From Kriegella sp963975415 (GTDB taxonomy: Bacteria > Bacteroidota > Bacteroidia > Flavobacteriales > Flavobacteriaceae): a stretch of 64,000 nt of DNA. Below are positions 36,748-46,482 of the stretch, piece by piece. The position numbers and the translations under genes are program-made. Within the stretch, counting starts at the first letter, position 1. Each line of letters begins with the position of its first letter. The stretch is from contig NZ_CAXBGN010000001.1 in assembly GCF_963975415.1 (NCBI RefSeq), positions 62,001 through 126,000 of the forward strand, written 5' to 3'. A model generated the notes under the pieces. That model did no database searches and was not told the DNA's origin. It saw only the letters and a list, made by a program, of their open reading frames with translations.

Positions 36748-37854
36748 ATGGGATCACGAAGAGATTTTATTGAAAAAATTACGGTTACGGCTTTGAGTGC
36801 ACCAATACTCTTTAACTCCACGAGTCTTTTTGCAGCTTCCGATGAAGTTTATGATGGTCCTATACTACGTGTTGCCATCATGGGTCTTGGTAGCTACGGT
36901 ACTAGGGTCGCCAAAGCAATGAAAACCTCAAAACGGGCAAAACTAGTAGGTGTTATTAGCGGCACGCCTTCAAAAGTTGTTGATTGGCAGGCTACCTATA
37001 ATATTCCCGAAAAGAATTGTTATAACTATGACAATTTTGATGCGATTAAAAATAACCCCGATATTGATGCGGTGTATGTTATTACGCCTAATGCTTTGCA
37101 TCGTGATCAAGTCATACGGGTTGCCAAAGCCGGAAAACATGCAATCTGTGAAAAGCCCATGGCCATAAATGCGAAAGATGGAGAAGAAATGGTTAAAGCC
37201 TGTAAAGCTGCGAACGTAAAATTGTTAGTAGGATATCGGATGCATTTTGAACCGAACACCCTTGAGGTCATTCGCATGAGAAAAGCTGGGGAGTTCGGTG
37301 AGATTAAATTTTTCCAAGGCCAATCCGGTTTTAGGATTGGAGATCCCACACAATGGCGATTGAACAAAGAATTGGCCGGAGGTGGTGCCATGATGGATAT
37401 CGGTATATATTCCATCAATGGCGCGCGATATATGGTGGGAGAAGAACCTATTTGGGTAACTGCCCAAGAAACCAAGACCGATCCCGTGAAATTCAAAGAA
37501 GGAGTTGATGAAACAATTCAATTTCAAATGGGTTTCCCAAGTGGTGCCGTCGCATCATGCCTTTCTACGTATGCTGTAAGCCATCTTGATCGATTTTATC
37601 TTAATGGTATTGATGGGTTTGCTGAAATGCAACCGTCAACCGGGTATGGCCCTATTAAAGGGCGTACACATAAAGGCCCCTTGACCGAACCAATTGTGAC
37701 GCATCAAACCGTTCAAATGGATGAGATGGCAAAAATTATACTAGAAAATAAGCAACCTGAAGTGCCCGTTGATGGAAATGAGGGAGTTAGGGATTTAAAG
37801 ATTATCGATGCTATTTATGAAGCGATAAAAACCGGGAAAAAGGTCACGCTATAA
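36748..37854 (+). CDS. Gfo/Idh/MocA oxidoreductase, exported
   Basis: A 368-residue protein with a Tat-like leader (SRRDFIEK then a hydrophobic stretch), a Rossmann nucleotide site (GLGSYGTRVAKA) and the family motif EKPMAI. It oxidises or reduces a sugar hydroxyl with NAD(P). It is first in a four-gene run with DUF1080 proteins. In Bacteroidota such pairs act in breakdown of glycosides through 3-keto sugars. Confidence 0.9.
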   Translation: MGSRRDFIEKITVTALSAPILFNSTSLFAASDEVYDGPILRVAIMGLGSYGTRVAKAMKTSKRAKLVGVISGTPSKVVDWQATYNIPEKNCYNYDNFDAIKNNPDIDAVYVITPNALHRDQVIRVAKAGKHAICEKPMAINAKDGEEMVKACKAANVKLLVGYRMHFEPNTLEVIRMRKAGEFGEIKFFQGQSGFRIGDPTQWRLNKELAGGGAMMDIGIYSINGARYMVGEEPIWVTAQETKTDPVKFKEGVDETIQFQMGFPSGAVASCLSTYAVSHLDRFYLNGIDGFAEMQPSTGYGPIKGRTHKGPLTEPIVTHQTVQMDEMAKIILENKQPEVPVDGNEGVRDLKIIDAIYEAIKTGKKVTL

Positions 37855-37907
37855 ACGATTGCTTAATTATCGTCGCTAAAGTCTCTAAATATTCAATCTA
37901 AATAGCT

Positions 37908-38606
37908 ATGAAATACGCTTTATCAATTATATGGTTAGCTACTATAATACTGGGTTGTAACCCTACAACTAGCGTTAGTCTTTTTAACGGAAAAGACTTG
38001 CATGGTTGGCATGTTGATGTACCGAAAATGGATACCGTTCCTGAGGCCATTAATCCTTTTATCATACGTGATGGAATGTTGGTCAGTCTTGGCACCCCTC
38101 AAGGACATCTTATCACGGATGCGAATTACCACGATTTTCGTTTGAATGTAGAGTACCGTTTTGCAGGGGAGCCTGGTAATTGCGGGGTTTTGGTATTTGC
38201 GTCAACCCCGAGATCTTTGTACAAAATGTTTCCAAAATCAATCGAAGTACAAATGATGCATAAAAATGCAGGAGACTTTTGGTGCATTGTTCAAGATATT
38301 ACCACGGAAAATATGTTAGAACGAAGAGGCCCCAAACGAGAGTGGGGTATAACCGAGGGGAAAAAGCGTAGAATCAAGAACCTAACCGATGATTCTGAAA
38401 ACCCATTAGGAGAGTGGAACTCAATGACTATTGAGTGCCTAGGTAACAAAATAAAAGTTTGGTTAAACGGTGACTTGGTAAACTATGGTTACGATGCCAC
38501 GGCCAGTAGCGGGCAGATTGCATTACAAGCTGAAGGAGCCGAAGTTGAATTTCGAAAGGTAATGCTTACCCCAATTACAGAGCTAAGCGATATGGCACAA
38601 GAGTGA
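37908..38606 (+). CDS. DUF1080 protein, 3-keto-glycoside hydrolase-like lipoprotein
   Basis: A 232-residue protein with a lipobox (ATIILGCNP) and the DUF1080 opening SLFNGKDLHGWH, a concanavalin-like beta-sandwich. Some members of this family cleave 3-keto-disaccharides or glycosides. It lies between two oxidoreductase genes and may act on their product. Confidence 0.88.
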   Translation: MKYALSIIWLATIILGCNPTTSVSLFNGKDLHGWHVDVPKMDTVPEAINPFIIRDGMLVSLGTPQGHLITDANYHDFRLNVEYRFAGEPGNCGVLVFASTPRSLYKMFPKSIEVQMMHKNAGDFWCIVQDITTENMLERRGPKREWGITEGKKRRIKNLTDDSENPLGEWNSMTIECLGNKIKVWLNGDLVNYGYDATASSGQIALQAEGAEVEFRKVMLTPITELSDMAQE

Positions 38607-38678
38607 TGCTTTATTTTTTATGGTATAGCAAAGAATTCAATATAATTATAATAAATCGGGTAATATAAAAGAAGTTTT

Positions 38679-39992
38679 ATGAGCGATAAATTTAAAAACG
38701 ACACCTCTATTTCTAATCGCAGAACATTTATAAAAAAATCGGGAATTGCGCTTGTCGGCGGTTCATTGGCATATTCGACCGGTGCATTCGGAGCGATTTC
38801 CGCAACAAATCCTTCGGTTATTAAAGTAGGCTTAATAGGTTGTGGCGGAAGGGGTACAGGCGCTGCATCGCAGGCACTTCGAGCTGACCCAAACGTTATT
38901 CTTACGGCAATGGGCGACGTTTTTGAAGACCGCCTCGAAACCTCGTATAGCGAACTTGTCAAAATAGTTGGTGATAAAGTCAAAGTAGATAAAAAGCATA
39001 GGTTTATCGGGTTTGATGCCTATAAAAAAGTTATTGCTTCCGATGTTGATGTGGTTTTATTAACGACTCCTCCAGCCTTTAGACCAGATCATTTACAAGC
39101 GGCGGTAAATGCCGGGAAGCACATTTTTTGTGAGAAGCCGATGGCGGTAGACGCTCCTGGGGTTAGAAAAGTTTTAGCTGCCGTAAAAAAGGCCAAGGAA
39201 AAAGAATTGGCGTTGGTAGCAGGCTTCTGTTTTCGCTATGACTTTCCGAATATGGCGATTATGGATCGTATTCTAAAAGGGGAAATAGGTGAAATCAAGG
39301 GTATATCGACTTTTCGCCATGGGGGGGAAGCTTGGTATAAAGAGCGGCAACCAGATTGGACCCAAATGACCTATCAAATGCATAATTGGTACTATCAAAA
39401 TTGGTTGTCGGGCGATTTTATAGTAGAACAGGCAGTACATAGTTTAGACCTTATGTCATGGGCCATGGGCGATGTTATGCCGATTAGTGCTACGGGAAGC
39501 GGCGGAAGACAAGTGCGCACCGATGAAAAATACGGTAATATCTTTGATCATTTTGCCGTTGAATTCGAATACCCGAACGGGGCAAAGGGCTATCACTTCA
39601 CAAGACAACAGGCCCAAACTTCCCACAGGAATAGTGTGGATGTCTTTGGAAGCGACGGAAGTGCTAAAATAAACATAGGAAGGCAATATGAGATAAGTGG
39701 AAAAACGAACTGGAGTTATAGGGGAGAAAAGAACGATATGTTTCAAACGGAGCACGATGAACTTTTTGCTTCGATAAGAAACGGAACCCCCATCAACGAT
39801 GGGGTTCGAATGGCAAATAGTACCATGCTTGCCATTTGGGGAAGAATGGTTGGTTATACCGGGCAGACCATCACCTGGGACGAGGCTTTTAATTCGGAGG
39901 AAACCTTAGGGCCTAAAATTGAGGCATATGACTGGAACCTGAATTGGCCTATGCCACCGGTAGCCGTGCCCGGAAAAACGAAATTAATTTAG
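38679..39992 (+). CDS. Gfo/Idh/MocA oxidoreductase with Tat signal
   Basis: A 437-residue protein with a Tat signal (NRRTFIKKSG followed by a hydrophobic segment), a nucleotide-binding turn (GLIGCGGRGTG) and CEKPMAVD. It is longer than the first copy at 36748 and of a different subfamily, so the two probably act on different sugars or positions. The next DUF1080 gene starts 13 bases after its stop. Confidence 0.9.
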   Translation: MSDKFKNDTSISNRRTFIKKSGIALVGGSLAYSTGAFGAISATNPSVIKVGLIGCGGRGTGAASQALRADPNVILTAMGDVFEDRLETSYSELVKIVGDKVKVDKKHRFIGFDAYKKVIASDVDVVLLTTPPAFRPDHLQAAVNAGKHIFCEKPMAVDAPGVRKVLAAVKKAKEKELALVAGFCFRYDFPNMAIMDRILKGEIGEIKGISTFRHGGEAWYKERQPDWTQMTYQMHNWYYQNWLSGDFIVEQAVHSLDLMSWAMGDVMPISATGSGGRQVRTDEKYGNIFDHFAVEFEYPNGAKGYHFTRQQAQTSHRNSVDVFGSDGSAKINIGRQYEISGKTNWSYRGEKNDMFQTEHDELFASIRNGTPINDGVRMANSTMLAIWGRMVGYTGQTITWDEAFNSEETLGPKIEAYDWNLNWPMPPVAVPGKTKLI

Positions 39993-40005
39993 CGCAGGTG
40001 TTCGT

Positions 40006-40755
40006 ATGATAAAATGTAACTCTTTTCTGCTTCTATTTTTCGGTGCAGCACTTTCTTTTTATATAAACGGTCAGGACACTGCACTGACTTTTGGGACCGA
40101 AACGACGATAGACGGATTGATTTCAAAAAATAATGAAGGGAAACCTATAGAATGGATAAATGTCAATACCGATCACGATACGTGGAGAACCGAGAATGGT
40201 ATGTTAGTCTGCAAAGGAAATCCAATTGGAGTTATGCGTTCTGCCAAACAGTATGAGAATTTTATACTGCAAGTAGACTGGCGCCATATGGAAGCCGGTG
40301 GAAATTCAGGCGTTTTTGTGTGGAGCGACGCAAAACCCGACGAGAAATCACGTCTACCTGGCGGTGTTGAAGTACAAATGCTCGAGCTTGATTGGGTAAA
40401 TCAAAATATTCGAGATGGGGTAAAACCACCAATAGCTTATGTTCATGGTGAACTTTTTGGTGTTGGTGGTGTTAAAACAATTCCTGACACTCCTAGGGGA
40501 ACACGGAGCAAATCGATTGAAAACCGGGCCAAGGGTAAAGGTCAATGGAATACGTATAAAGTCATTTGTGTTGACGGAACGATTAAACTTTCGGTGAACG
40601 GTAAATTTGTGAACGGTATCAGTAAATCTACCATAAAGAAAGGTTACCTCTGTTTGGAATCCGAAGGTGCAGAAATCCATTTTAGGAATTTTACGCTTAT
40701 CGAATTACCGCCAGGGGTAACCTCTGAAAGTCAGATGGCCAAGGAAATTAAATAA
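40006..40755 (+). CDS. DUF1080 protein, second copy
   Basis: A 249-residue protein with a signal peptide (to about residue 22) and the DUF1080 fold (GGNSGVFVWSD, VEVQMLE, LESEGAEIHFRN). Likely a periplasmic 3-keto-glycoside hydrolase, like the copy at 37908. Its last 8 bases overlap the 3' end of the convergent isomerase gene. Confidence 0.88.
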   Translation: MIKCNSFLLLFFGAALSFYINGQDTALTFGTETTIDGLISKNNEGKPIEWINVNTDHDTWRTENGMLVCKGNPIGVMRSAKQYENFILQVDWRHMEAGGNSGVFVWSDAKPDEKSRLPGGVEVQMLELDWVNQNIRDGVKPPIAYVHGELFGVGGVKTIPDTPRGTRSKSIENRAKGKGQWNTYKVICVDGTIKLSVNGKFVNGISKSTIKKGYLCLESEGAEIHFRNFTLIELPPGVTSESQMAKEIK

Positions 40756-41641
40756 AATCAGGCCAGTATTCCACTATTTTTTTTCGAAGAAAAGATACAC
40801 TTCGTTCCAATTGATCCATGCCGTCAACACCATCTTCGATACTGATCCATCCATCGAACCCGACCCGTTTTAATTCTTTAAAAATAGCATCATAGTCATT
40901 GAGTCCTTTTCCAATTTCACCATGGCTCAGTCTTTTTGCATATCCCAGGGCTCCACCTTCTTCCTTTCTTAGATCTTCAATGGTACCTTCTTTCAAATAA
41001 CGGTCACTTGCATGCATGCTGACTACACGGTCTGACACCCTGTAGAGAAGTTCCAACGGGTCTTCGCCGGCCAAGAAAGTATTGCTCGGATCGTAGTTGA
41101 CCCCAAAATTCGGATGTTCGATCCGTTCAACCAATTTGCAAAAAATATCCATTTGCTGAGCAAATTCCGGATACTCCCAAAAATCATCCTTATAATGGTT
41201 TTCTAAAATTAGGGTAATACCCAGTTCCTCAGCCAAGGGCAAGCAAGCTTTAATACATTCGGCGGCAAGATCGATGCCTTCTTCTTCTGTAAGTTCAGGT
41301 CGCCTTTGTCCTGATAAAACCCGACAGTATGATCCACCAAGTATATGGGTCATCTTGATCCAACCTTTTTGTTTTGCTATTTCCTTTTCTCGGAAAGCCG
41401 CATCGGGATGCGTAAAATCTGGAGAACAGCAAAGCATCGGTATTACTTTGCCATGACCTTCCACTTCTTTTCGAAAAGCAGACCAATTTTTGGTATCGGC
41501 CATTTCTAGAAAACCGGCATACCACTCAAGGCCATCAACTTCCAATTTGACGGCTAAATCTATCCATTCGGAAACTTTCATTGTTCCATCCTTACAAAGT
41601 TCCTGCATAAAGGCTTTGGGGAATACTGCTAATTTTGGCAT
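40748..41641 (-). CDS. Sugar phosphate isomerase/epimerase (TIM barrel)
   Basis: A 297-residue cytoplasmic protein of the xylose isomerase-like family: LILENHYKDD, FGVNYDPSN, VVSMHASD and GWISIEDG carry the usual metal ligands (Glu, Asp/His, Glu). It is the last gene of a four-gene minus operon and meets the DUF1080 gene tail to tail. It probably isomerises or epimerises a keto sugar from this pathway. Confidence 0.88.
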   Translation of the reverse strand: MPKLAVFPKAFMQELCKDGTMKVSEWIDLAVKLEVDGLEWYAGFLEMADTKNWSAFRKEVEGHGKVIPMLCCSPDFTHPDAAFREKEIAKQKGWIKMTHILGGSYCRVLSGQRRPELTEEEGIDLAAECIKACLPLAEELGITLILENHYKDDFWEYPEFAQQMDIFCKLVERIEHPNFGVNYDPSNTFLAGEDPLELLYRVSDRVVSMHASDRYLKEGTIEDLRKEEGGALGYAKRLSHGEIGKGLNDYDAIFKELKRVGFDGWISIEDGVDGMDQLERSVSFLRKKIVEYWPDFI

Positions 41642-41661
41642 ATGCTAATTTATTGATTAAA

Positions 41662-41689
41662 GGAGGATGTTAATTTTAGAACATCCTCC
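41662..41689 (-). promoter_or_regulatory. Intercistronic hairpin before the isomerase gene
   Basis: GGAGGATGTT and AACATCCTCC form a perfect 10-base stem with an 8-base loop, starting 43 bases after the SDR stop and ending 20 bases before the isomerase ATG. Only three T follow on the minus strand, so it is a weak terminator, attenuator or mRNA-stability element within the operon. Confidence 0.5.
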
Positions 41690-41731
41690 GTAATGTTTGT
41701 GTTTTTTAAAATTCTGATTTTTTGATGCGGA

Positions 41732-42553
41732 CTATTTTTTGGTGCGTGTACTCCAAGCAAAATCGTGTGATCCGTCCCATTCTTTGGGAAGGTTACGCCC
41801 AATCATAGGAAATTGCTCTAAATCCATCACCTGACCACTTACTGGTCCGCATTCATCGGAAAGCAGGTACAATGCCGAAGCGGCTATTTCTTTAGGAGAA
41901 AAAATACGCTGCGCCGGTGCAAAGATATTGGGCAGATCTTTGTACCAATCTTCTACCATGCCTTGCTTTTTTTTATCGGCCATCTCCCGTTCTGTCAAAA
42001 CCCACCCCGGATTAATTTGGTTTACACGCACCCCTTTGTCCCGAAAGAGGCTATCACCTATATTACGGGTCATCGTCATCAGCGCTCCCTTCGACATGCT
42101 ATAAGCCAACAAACCAGGTTCTCCACCCCATGCATTTATCGATCCAATATTGAGCACACAACCTTGAACAGGTATCAAATAGGGTAGGGCACATTGAATA
42201 ATTTCCAAGGGAGCTATGGCATTAACAGCCATCACCTTATGCATCAATTCGGTACTGGTCGATTCTATGTTTGATGGGGGCACCATTGCTGCGTTGTTTA
42301 CCACGGCATTCAACTGTCCGAAAGTGTCAATTGCTTTCTTAACCAGTAATTCTGGGGTGCCTGGTTGTGCAATGTCACCTGTAATCGCCACTGCATTATC
42401 GGCACCTAGTTCCGATAATACAGATTTTCCCTGTTCATCTTCGAGTCCGTTAAGAACCACCTTGGCACCTTCATTTATACAGGCTTTGGCAATGGCTAGG
42501 CCAATGCCCGTGTAGGATCCCGTAACAAGAATGACTTTGTTATTTAAACGCAT
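41732..42553 (-). CDS. Short-chain dehydrogenase/reductase (SDR)
   Basis: A 273-residue classical SDR: TGSYTGIG nucleotide motif, NNAA, catalytic Ser in LNIGSIN and YSMSK (Tyr/Lys). It oxidises or reduces a sugar alcohol or keto acid. It starts 6 bases downstream of the zinc dehydrogenase gene, in the same operon. Confidence 0.9.
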   Translation of the reverse strand: MRLNNKVILVTGSYTGIGLAIAKACINEGAKVVLNGLEDEQGKSVLSELGADNAVAITGDIAQPGTPELLVKKAIDTFGQLNAVVNNAAMVPPSNIESTSTELMHKVMAVNAIAPLEIIQCALPYLIPVQGCVLNIGSINAWGGEPGLLAYSMSKGALMTMTRNIGDSLFRDKGVRVNQINPGWVLTEREMADKKKQGMVEDWYKDLPNIFAPAQRIFSPKEIAASALYLLSDECGPVSGQVMDLEQFPMIGRNLPKEWDGSHDFAWSTRTKK

Positions 42554-42559
42554 AGTACA

Positions 42560-43585
42560 TCAGTTGGGTGTTAGTACACTTTTGACTACATTACCTGAAT
42601 GCATCTCCTCAAAAGCTTGATGCCAATCGGAAAGGTTCCATACGCCACCAATTATAGGTCTAACATCGAGATTGCCCGAGGCTAAAAGCGACAACACTTT
42701 TTCCCAAATGGGCCAATTATGGCTAAAACTTCCTTGCAACCGCACATTTTTCTGAACCAAAGGGTCTAATGAGAAATTAAGCGGTTGCGGACCCCAGCCT
42801 ACTTTCGTAATTTGCCCGTTAGGTCGAACAAGTTGCAAGGCCATCTTTAATGTGGCACTGACACCGGCAGCATCGATAACACAATCTACCCCAAGACCAT
42901 CTTGTTGTTTGGCCCATTCTGAAGCATCGCCTACAATAGTTTCACAACCGTATTGTTGCGCTATGGCTAACCTGCCACGATCCGCTTCCAACCCGACAAC
43001 GACAACGGTAGCCCCGCAGAGTTTGGCCATGGCAGCACATAAAATTCCAATGGTTCCGGGACCCAGAACCATTACACGGTCTCCCGGTCGAATCTGTGAA
43101 TTGACCACTACTGCATTGTAGGCAACAGAACAAGGTTCTGTTAAACAAGCCTGCTCGAAAGGTAAGGTTTCCGGTACTTTATGAAGACATCGGGCAGGTA
43201 CCCTAACAAATTTGGTCATCGCTCCATTCACCCCATACCCAAAACCTTTTCTGGTAGGATCGAGATTGTAAAGACCTTGTTTTGAAAGCGGATTATTTTG
43301 ATCTATAACGGCAGCAGTTTCGCTGACAACCCTATCACCTTCCTTCCAGCCAACAACATTCGACCCAAGTTCTGCAATGTGCCCACCAAACTCATGCCCC
43401 AAAACAACAGGGTAGTTAACAGGCCAACTATGGTCTGCGGTCCATTGATGTAGGTCGCTACCGCAAACACCAACATTGGCAACTTCCAATAAAACATCAT
43501 CCTGTCCTATCGATGGTTTCTCTATTTCTCGAATTTCGACACTTCCTTTTTCGGGAGCGAAATTAACAACAGCAATTGATTTCAT
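42560..43585 (-). CDS. Zinc-type alcohol/polyol dehydrogenase (MDR)
   Basis: A 341-residue medium-chain dehydrogenase with GVCGSDLH (catalytic zinc Cys), GHEFGG and the NAD turn VLGPGTIGILC. The four-cysteine structural zinc loop of many relatives is missing: the segment after GDRVVSETA has no cysteine cluster. Probably oxidises a sugar or sugar acid in the pathway shared with its operon neighbours. Confidence 0.9.
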   Translation of the reverse strand: MKSIAVVNFAPEKGSVEIREIEKPSIGQDDVLLEVANVGVCGSDLHQWTADHSWPVNYPVVLGHEFGGHIAELGSNVVGWKEGDRVVSETAAVIDQNNPLSKQGLYNLDPTRKGFGYGVNGAMTKFVRVPARCLHKVPETLPFEQACLTEPCSVAYNAVVVNSQIRPGDRVMVLGPGTIGILCAAMAKLCGATVVVVGLEADRGRLAIAQQYGCETIVGDASEWAKQQDGLGVDCVIDAAGVSATLKMALQLVRPNGQITKVGWGPQPLNFSLDPLVQKNVRLQGSFSHNWPIWEKVLSLLASGNLDVRPIIGGVWNLSDWHQAFEEMHSGNVVKSVLTPN

Positions 43586-43605
43586 TAGTTATAATTTAAA
43601 CGTTA

Positions 43606-44304
43606 TTAAATTTCTCCGTAGGCATGAATTTTTTCACATATAAGTCGTAAAGATCCTTCAAGATCACCATCGGCGGTCTTAAAAGAATCAGCATCTATAG
43701 TCAATGGTGCTCCAAGAACCACCAATGGCGCTCCAAATTCAGGGCAGCGAACAGCTTGCTCTAAAGTTAGGCCACCAACCGCTTGCACAGGAACATTGAC
43801 GGCGTCGACCACTTCTTTCAATTGATCCATCGGACTCGGCATTTGTAATCCTTGCGCGGCAATACCCCTACGCTCATCGTAACCAATATGGTGTATCACA
43901 TAATCACACCCTAAATTTTCGAGTCTTTTTGCGCCTTCGACCATATCAGGACAGCCCAAATTATCGCCCATTACTTTTACCCCGTAATCGGCACCCGCCT
44001 GTACGACTACTTTTATGGTTTCTTCGTGCGCACGCGCCATCACTACAACATGCGTGGCGCCGGCTTTGGCCATCATTTCTGCTTCCAAGTAGCCACCATC
44101 CATAGTTTTAAGATCTGCAACAATAGGTATTTCAGGAAAAGCTTCCCGAAGTTTACGTACCCCGTGTAAACCTTCTGCCAGAATTAACGGGGTTCCGGCC
44201 TCGAGCCAATCTACCCCTGCACGCAAGGCAAGTGCAGCAGTTTCTAGGGCTTCGTCGATATTGGTAAGATCTAAAGAAATTTGTACAATGGGTTTCATAG
44301 GCAA
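43606..44304 (-). CDS. HUMPS-family decarboxylase/aldolase (UlaD/HPS-like)
   Basis: A 232-residue TIM barrel with the orotidine decarboxylase-superfamily motif ADLKTMDGG. Relatives are 3-keto-L-gulonate-6-phosphate decarboxylase and 3-hexulose-6-phosphate synthase. It is the first gene of the minus operon (then MDR, SDR, isomerase), which favours catabolism of a keto sugar or sugar acid. Confidence 0.87.
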   Translation of the reverse strand: MPMKPIVQISLDLTNIDEALETAALALRAGVDWLEAGTPLILAEGLHGVRKLREAFPEIPIVADLKTMDGGYLEAEMMAKAGATHVVVMARAHEETIKVVVQAGADYGVKVMGDNLGCPDMVEGAKRLENLGCDYVIHHIGYDERRGIAAQGLQMPSPMDQLKEVVDAVNVPVQAVGGLTLEQAVRCPEFGAPLVVLGAPLTIDADSFKTADGDLEGSLRLICEKIHAYGEI

Positions 44305-44507
44305 ACAATGTTTTTTTTAGTTTTTACTCCAATTATATATGTTCTAAAATGTGCGCTAAATATAGGTATTTCCCGAAATTGAAATGGTCAATATTCCATT
44401 AGAAAAGTACCAAATGTTTGATAATATCAGTGTTTTAATGGCTACAATTATGAAAATACACTGTAAAATTAACAAAATCATAATTTGAATGATATTATCT
44501 TAGAGGT

Positions 44508-45166
44508 ATGAAATATAAATCAATAGGCTTATCGGTATTGCTATTTACTTTGAATTTCTTGATTGCATTTTCACAGTACAATGAACAAGACTGGGAAGAA
44601 CGCGATCTTTGGATGAAGGTCCCTGAGTTAATAAAATTGGCAGCAATAGAAAATGGCGATCAAGTTGCCGATATTGGATGTCATGAGGGATATTTTAGCT
44701 TTCATCTTTCAAAAAAAGTGGGGGCCTCAGGAAAATTTATGCTGTTGATATTGTCGAGTACCGGCTTACGGAGTTGAAAAAACACATTAGCGATCGAAAT
44801 GTGACTAATATCGAAGTGGTTCTTGGAGATGCCGATAATCCGAAATTACCAAAAGGTTCACTTGATGCCGTGATTGTAATGGATACATATCATGAAATGG
44901 AAGATTATATAAAAATACTGGGGCATATTAAAGCCGCCTTAAAACCTGATGGCCGTTTATTGATTTTGGAAAAATTAAAAGCACATAAAATTGGTAAAAC
45001 TAGAGCAGAACAAACGGCAGCCCATACCTTATCAGCCGATTATGTGAAAGAAGATTTGGTAAAAGCCGGGTTTTTAGTACTTAAAGAAAGTAATGATTTC
45101 GGCTATTGGAAGAAAGAGACCGATAAGCAAATGTGGGTTTTGGTCGCGGCAACAGTACCAGAATAA
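44508..45166 (+). pseudogene. SAM-dependent methyltransferase, broken by a frameshift
   Basis: The first frame (44508-44777) has a signal-like N-terminus and SAM motif I (VADIGCHEGYFSFHLS), then runs into a false end. From about 44737 the expected continuation (YAVDIVEYRLTELKK) is read in another frame and goes on to 45166. One base is missing near 44732-44739 (GGAAAATTTATG). Restored, it is a class I methyltransferase of about 219 residues with an exported N-terminus. It is either a recent pseudogene or a sequencing error next to A-runs. Confidence 0.85.
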
Positions 45167-45393
45167 TTCCATTCTTCTGTTAGTATCGCATTAAGATCTA
45201 CCTTAACACGTACCTATTTCGTTTTGCCCTGGCTTACCGATCAATTCTTGCAACAGCTTTCAAGTTCGATTCCCCCATTGAACTTTATGAAATTAAAGAA
45301 ATATCATAATTTTTCCTTTAATTTTCGTTCAACCATTTGATAGCCCGTACCTTTGCTGTCATTTATTAAGGTAAAATCAGTAAAATTAGATTT

Positions 45394-45822
45394 ATGAGTA
45401 AAGTGAAGGAGAATGATACGGTAAAGGTTCATTACACAGGAAAACTGAATAATGGTCAAATCTTCGATAGTTCTGTAGACAGAGAGCCCCTTGAAGTAAC
45501 TTTGGGTCAAGGTGGTTTGATTCCAGGTTTTGAAAAGGGTTTGGTAGATATGGAAGTGAACGAAAAAAAGACCGTGGTCATACCTAAGACAGAGGCATAC
45601 GGCGAAGTTCAAAAAGAATTGTTTCAAAAAGTAAATAAGGAAGAGTTGCCAGACACTATTCAACCTGAAGTAGGTATGGGGCTCGTTGCAAAAAATGCAG
45701 ATGGAACAGAACGTGAACTACGGGTTGCCGAAGTAAACGATGATCATATTGTTATTGATGCCAACCATCCTTTGGCCGGGCACGACTTGACTTTTGATTT
45801 AGAACTCGTCGCTATAAAATAA
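45394..45822 (+). CDS. FKBP-type peptidyl-prolyl isomerase, SlyD-like
   Basis: A 142-residue protein with VKVHYTGKLNNGQIFDSS, GLIPGFEKGL and the inserted IF domain of SlyD (residues about 70-120), ending in HPLAGHDLTFDLEL. It lacks the metal-binding Cys/His tail of E. coli SlyD. Cytoplasmic folding helper. It ends in a terminator. Confidence 0.92.
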   Translation: MSKVKENDTVKVHYTGKLNNGQIFDSSVDREPLEVTLGQGGLIPGFEKGLVDMEVNEKKTVVIPKTEAYGEVQKELFQKVNKEELPDTIQPEVGMGLVAKNADGTERELRVAEVNDDHIVIDANHPLAGHDLTFDLELVAIK

Positions 45823-45855
45823 TAGGACCGCTACTTGTTGGTCAAAATAGATAGG

Positions 45856-45887
45856 AATAGCTCAACGGAACGTTGGGCTATTTTTTT
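45856..45887. terminator. Terminator between convergent genes
   Basis: A 12-base stem (45856-45867 with 45871-45882, one G-T pair), a 3-base loop and a T-run to 45887 on the + strand. It lies between the convergent FKBP and pseudouridine synthase genes and may serve both. Confidence 0.88.
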
Positions 45888-45888
45888 A

Positions 45889-46482
45889 TTATAAATTTTC
45901 TCCAGACATATCCAATGGCACAACAATACCAGGGCGCAAGTCATTCAAGTAGATGCTGCCTATTCTTGTTCGAACTAAACGCAACGTAGGAAATCCCACC
46001 GCTGCGGTCATTTTACGTACTTGTCGAAACTTACCCTCGGTAAGGGTTATACTGATCCAAGAACTGGGTCGATGTTTGCCGATCCGTAATTTTTTATTTG
46101 CTGCGGTAAACGCCGGATTTTTCAAAAGCGGTTTAACAATACACGGCTTTGTCCGATATTTTTTACCAGAAAATCCGATTTCGACTCCTCCTTGCAATTT
46201 TTCAATGGCGTTTTTGGTAATTACGCCATCGAGTTGTGCATAATATTCCTTTTCAACGCCAGATCTATTTACGGTATCACTTAATTTTCCGTCGCTCGTT
46301 ATCAGAAGTAGGCCTTCCGATTTCTCATCAAGTCGCCCTATGGGCATGCTGCCCTTCGGAAAATCGAAGAGCTCATTTAGAAACCTTTTATTTCGAACCT
46401 CTTTGGGGTCGTTAGATTTCAATTGACTGAGCATCCCAAAGGGTTTATGGATCTTAAAATGTAAATGCTTTTCTTCTTTCAT
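45889..46482 (-). CDS. rRNA pseudouridine synthase, RsuA/RluE family
   Basis: A 197-residue enzyme with KPFGMLSQ, the catalytic GRLDEKSEGLLL (Asp) and KFRQVRKMTAAVGFPTLRLVR. It lacks an S4 domain, as RluE does. It makes pseudouridine in ribosomal RNA. Its start faces the PAS-protein gene. Confidence 0.9.
   Translation of the reverse strand: MKEEKHLHFKIHKPFGMLSQLKSNDPKEVRNKRFLNELFDFPKGSMPIGRLDEKSEGLLLITSDGKLSDTVNRSGVEKEYYAQLDGVITKNAIEKLQGGVEIGFSGKKYRTKPCIVKPLLKNPAFTAANKKLRIGKHRPSSWISITLTEGKFRQVRKMTAAVGFPTLRLVRTRIGSIYLNDLRPGIVVPLDMSGENL

Noticed and set aside
44774..45166. Separate 130-residue gene
   Set aside because: It has no start of its own beyond a TTG and is the second half of the frameshifted methyltransferase.
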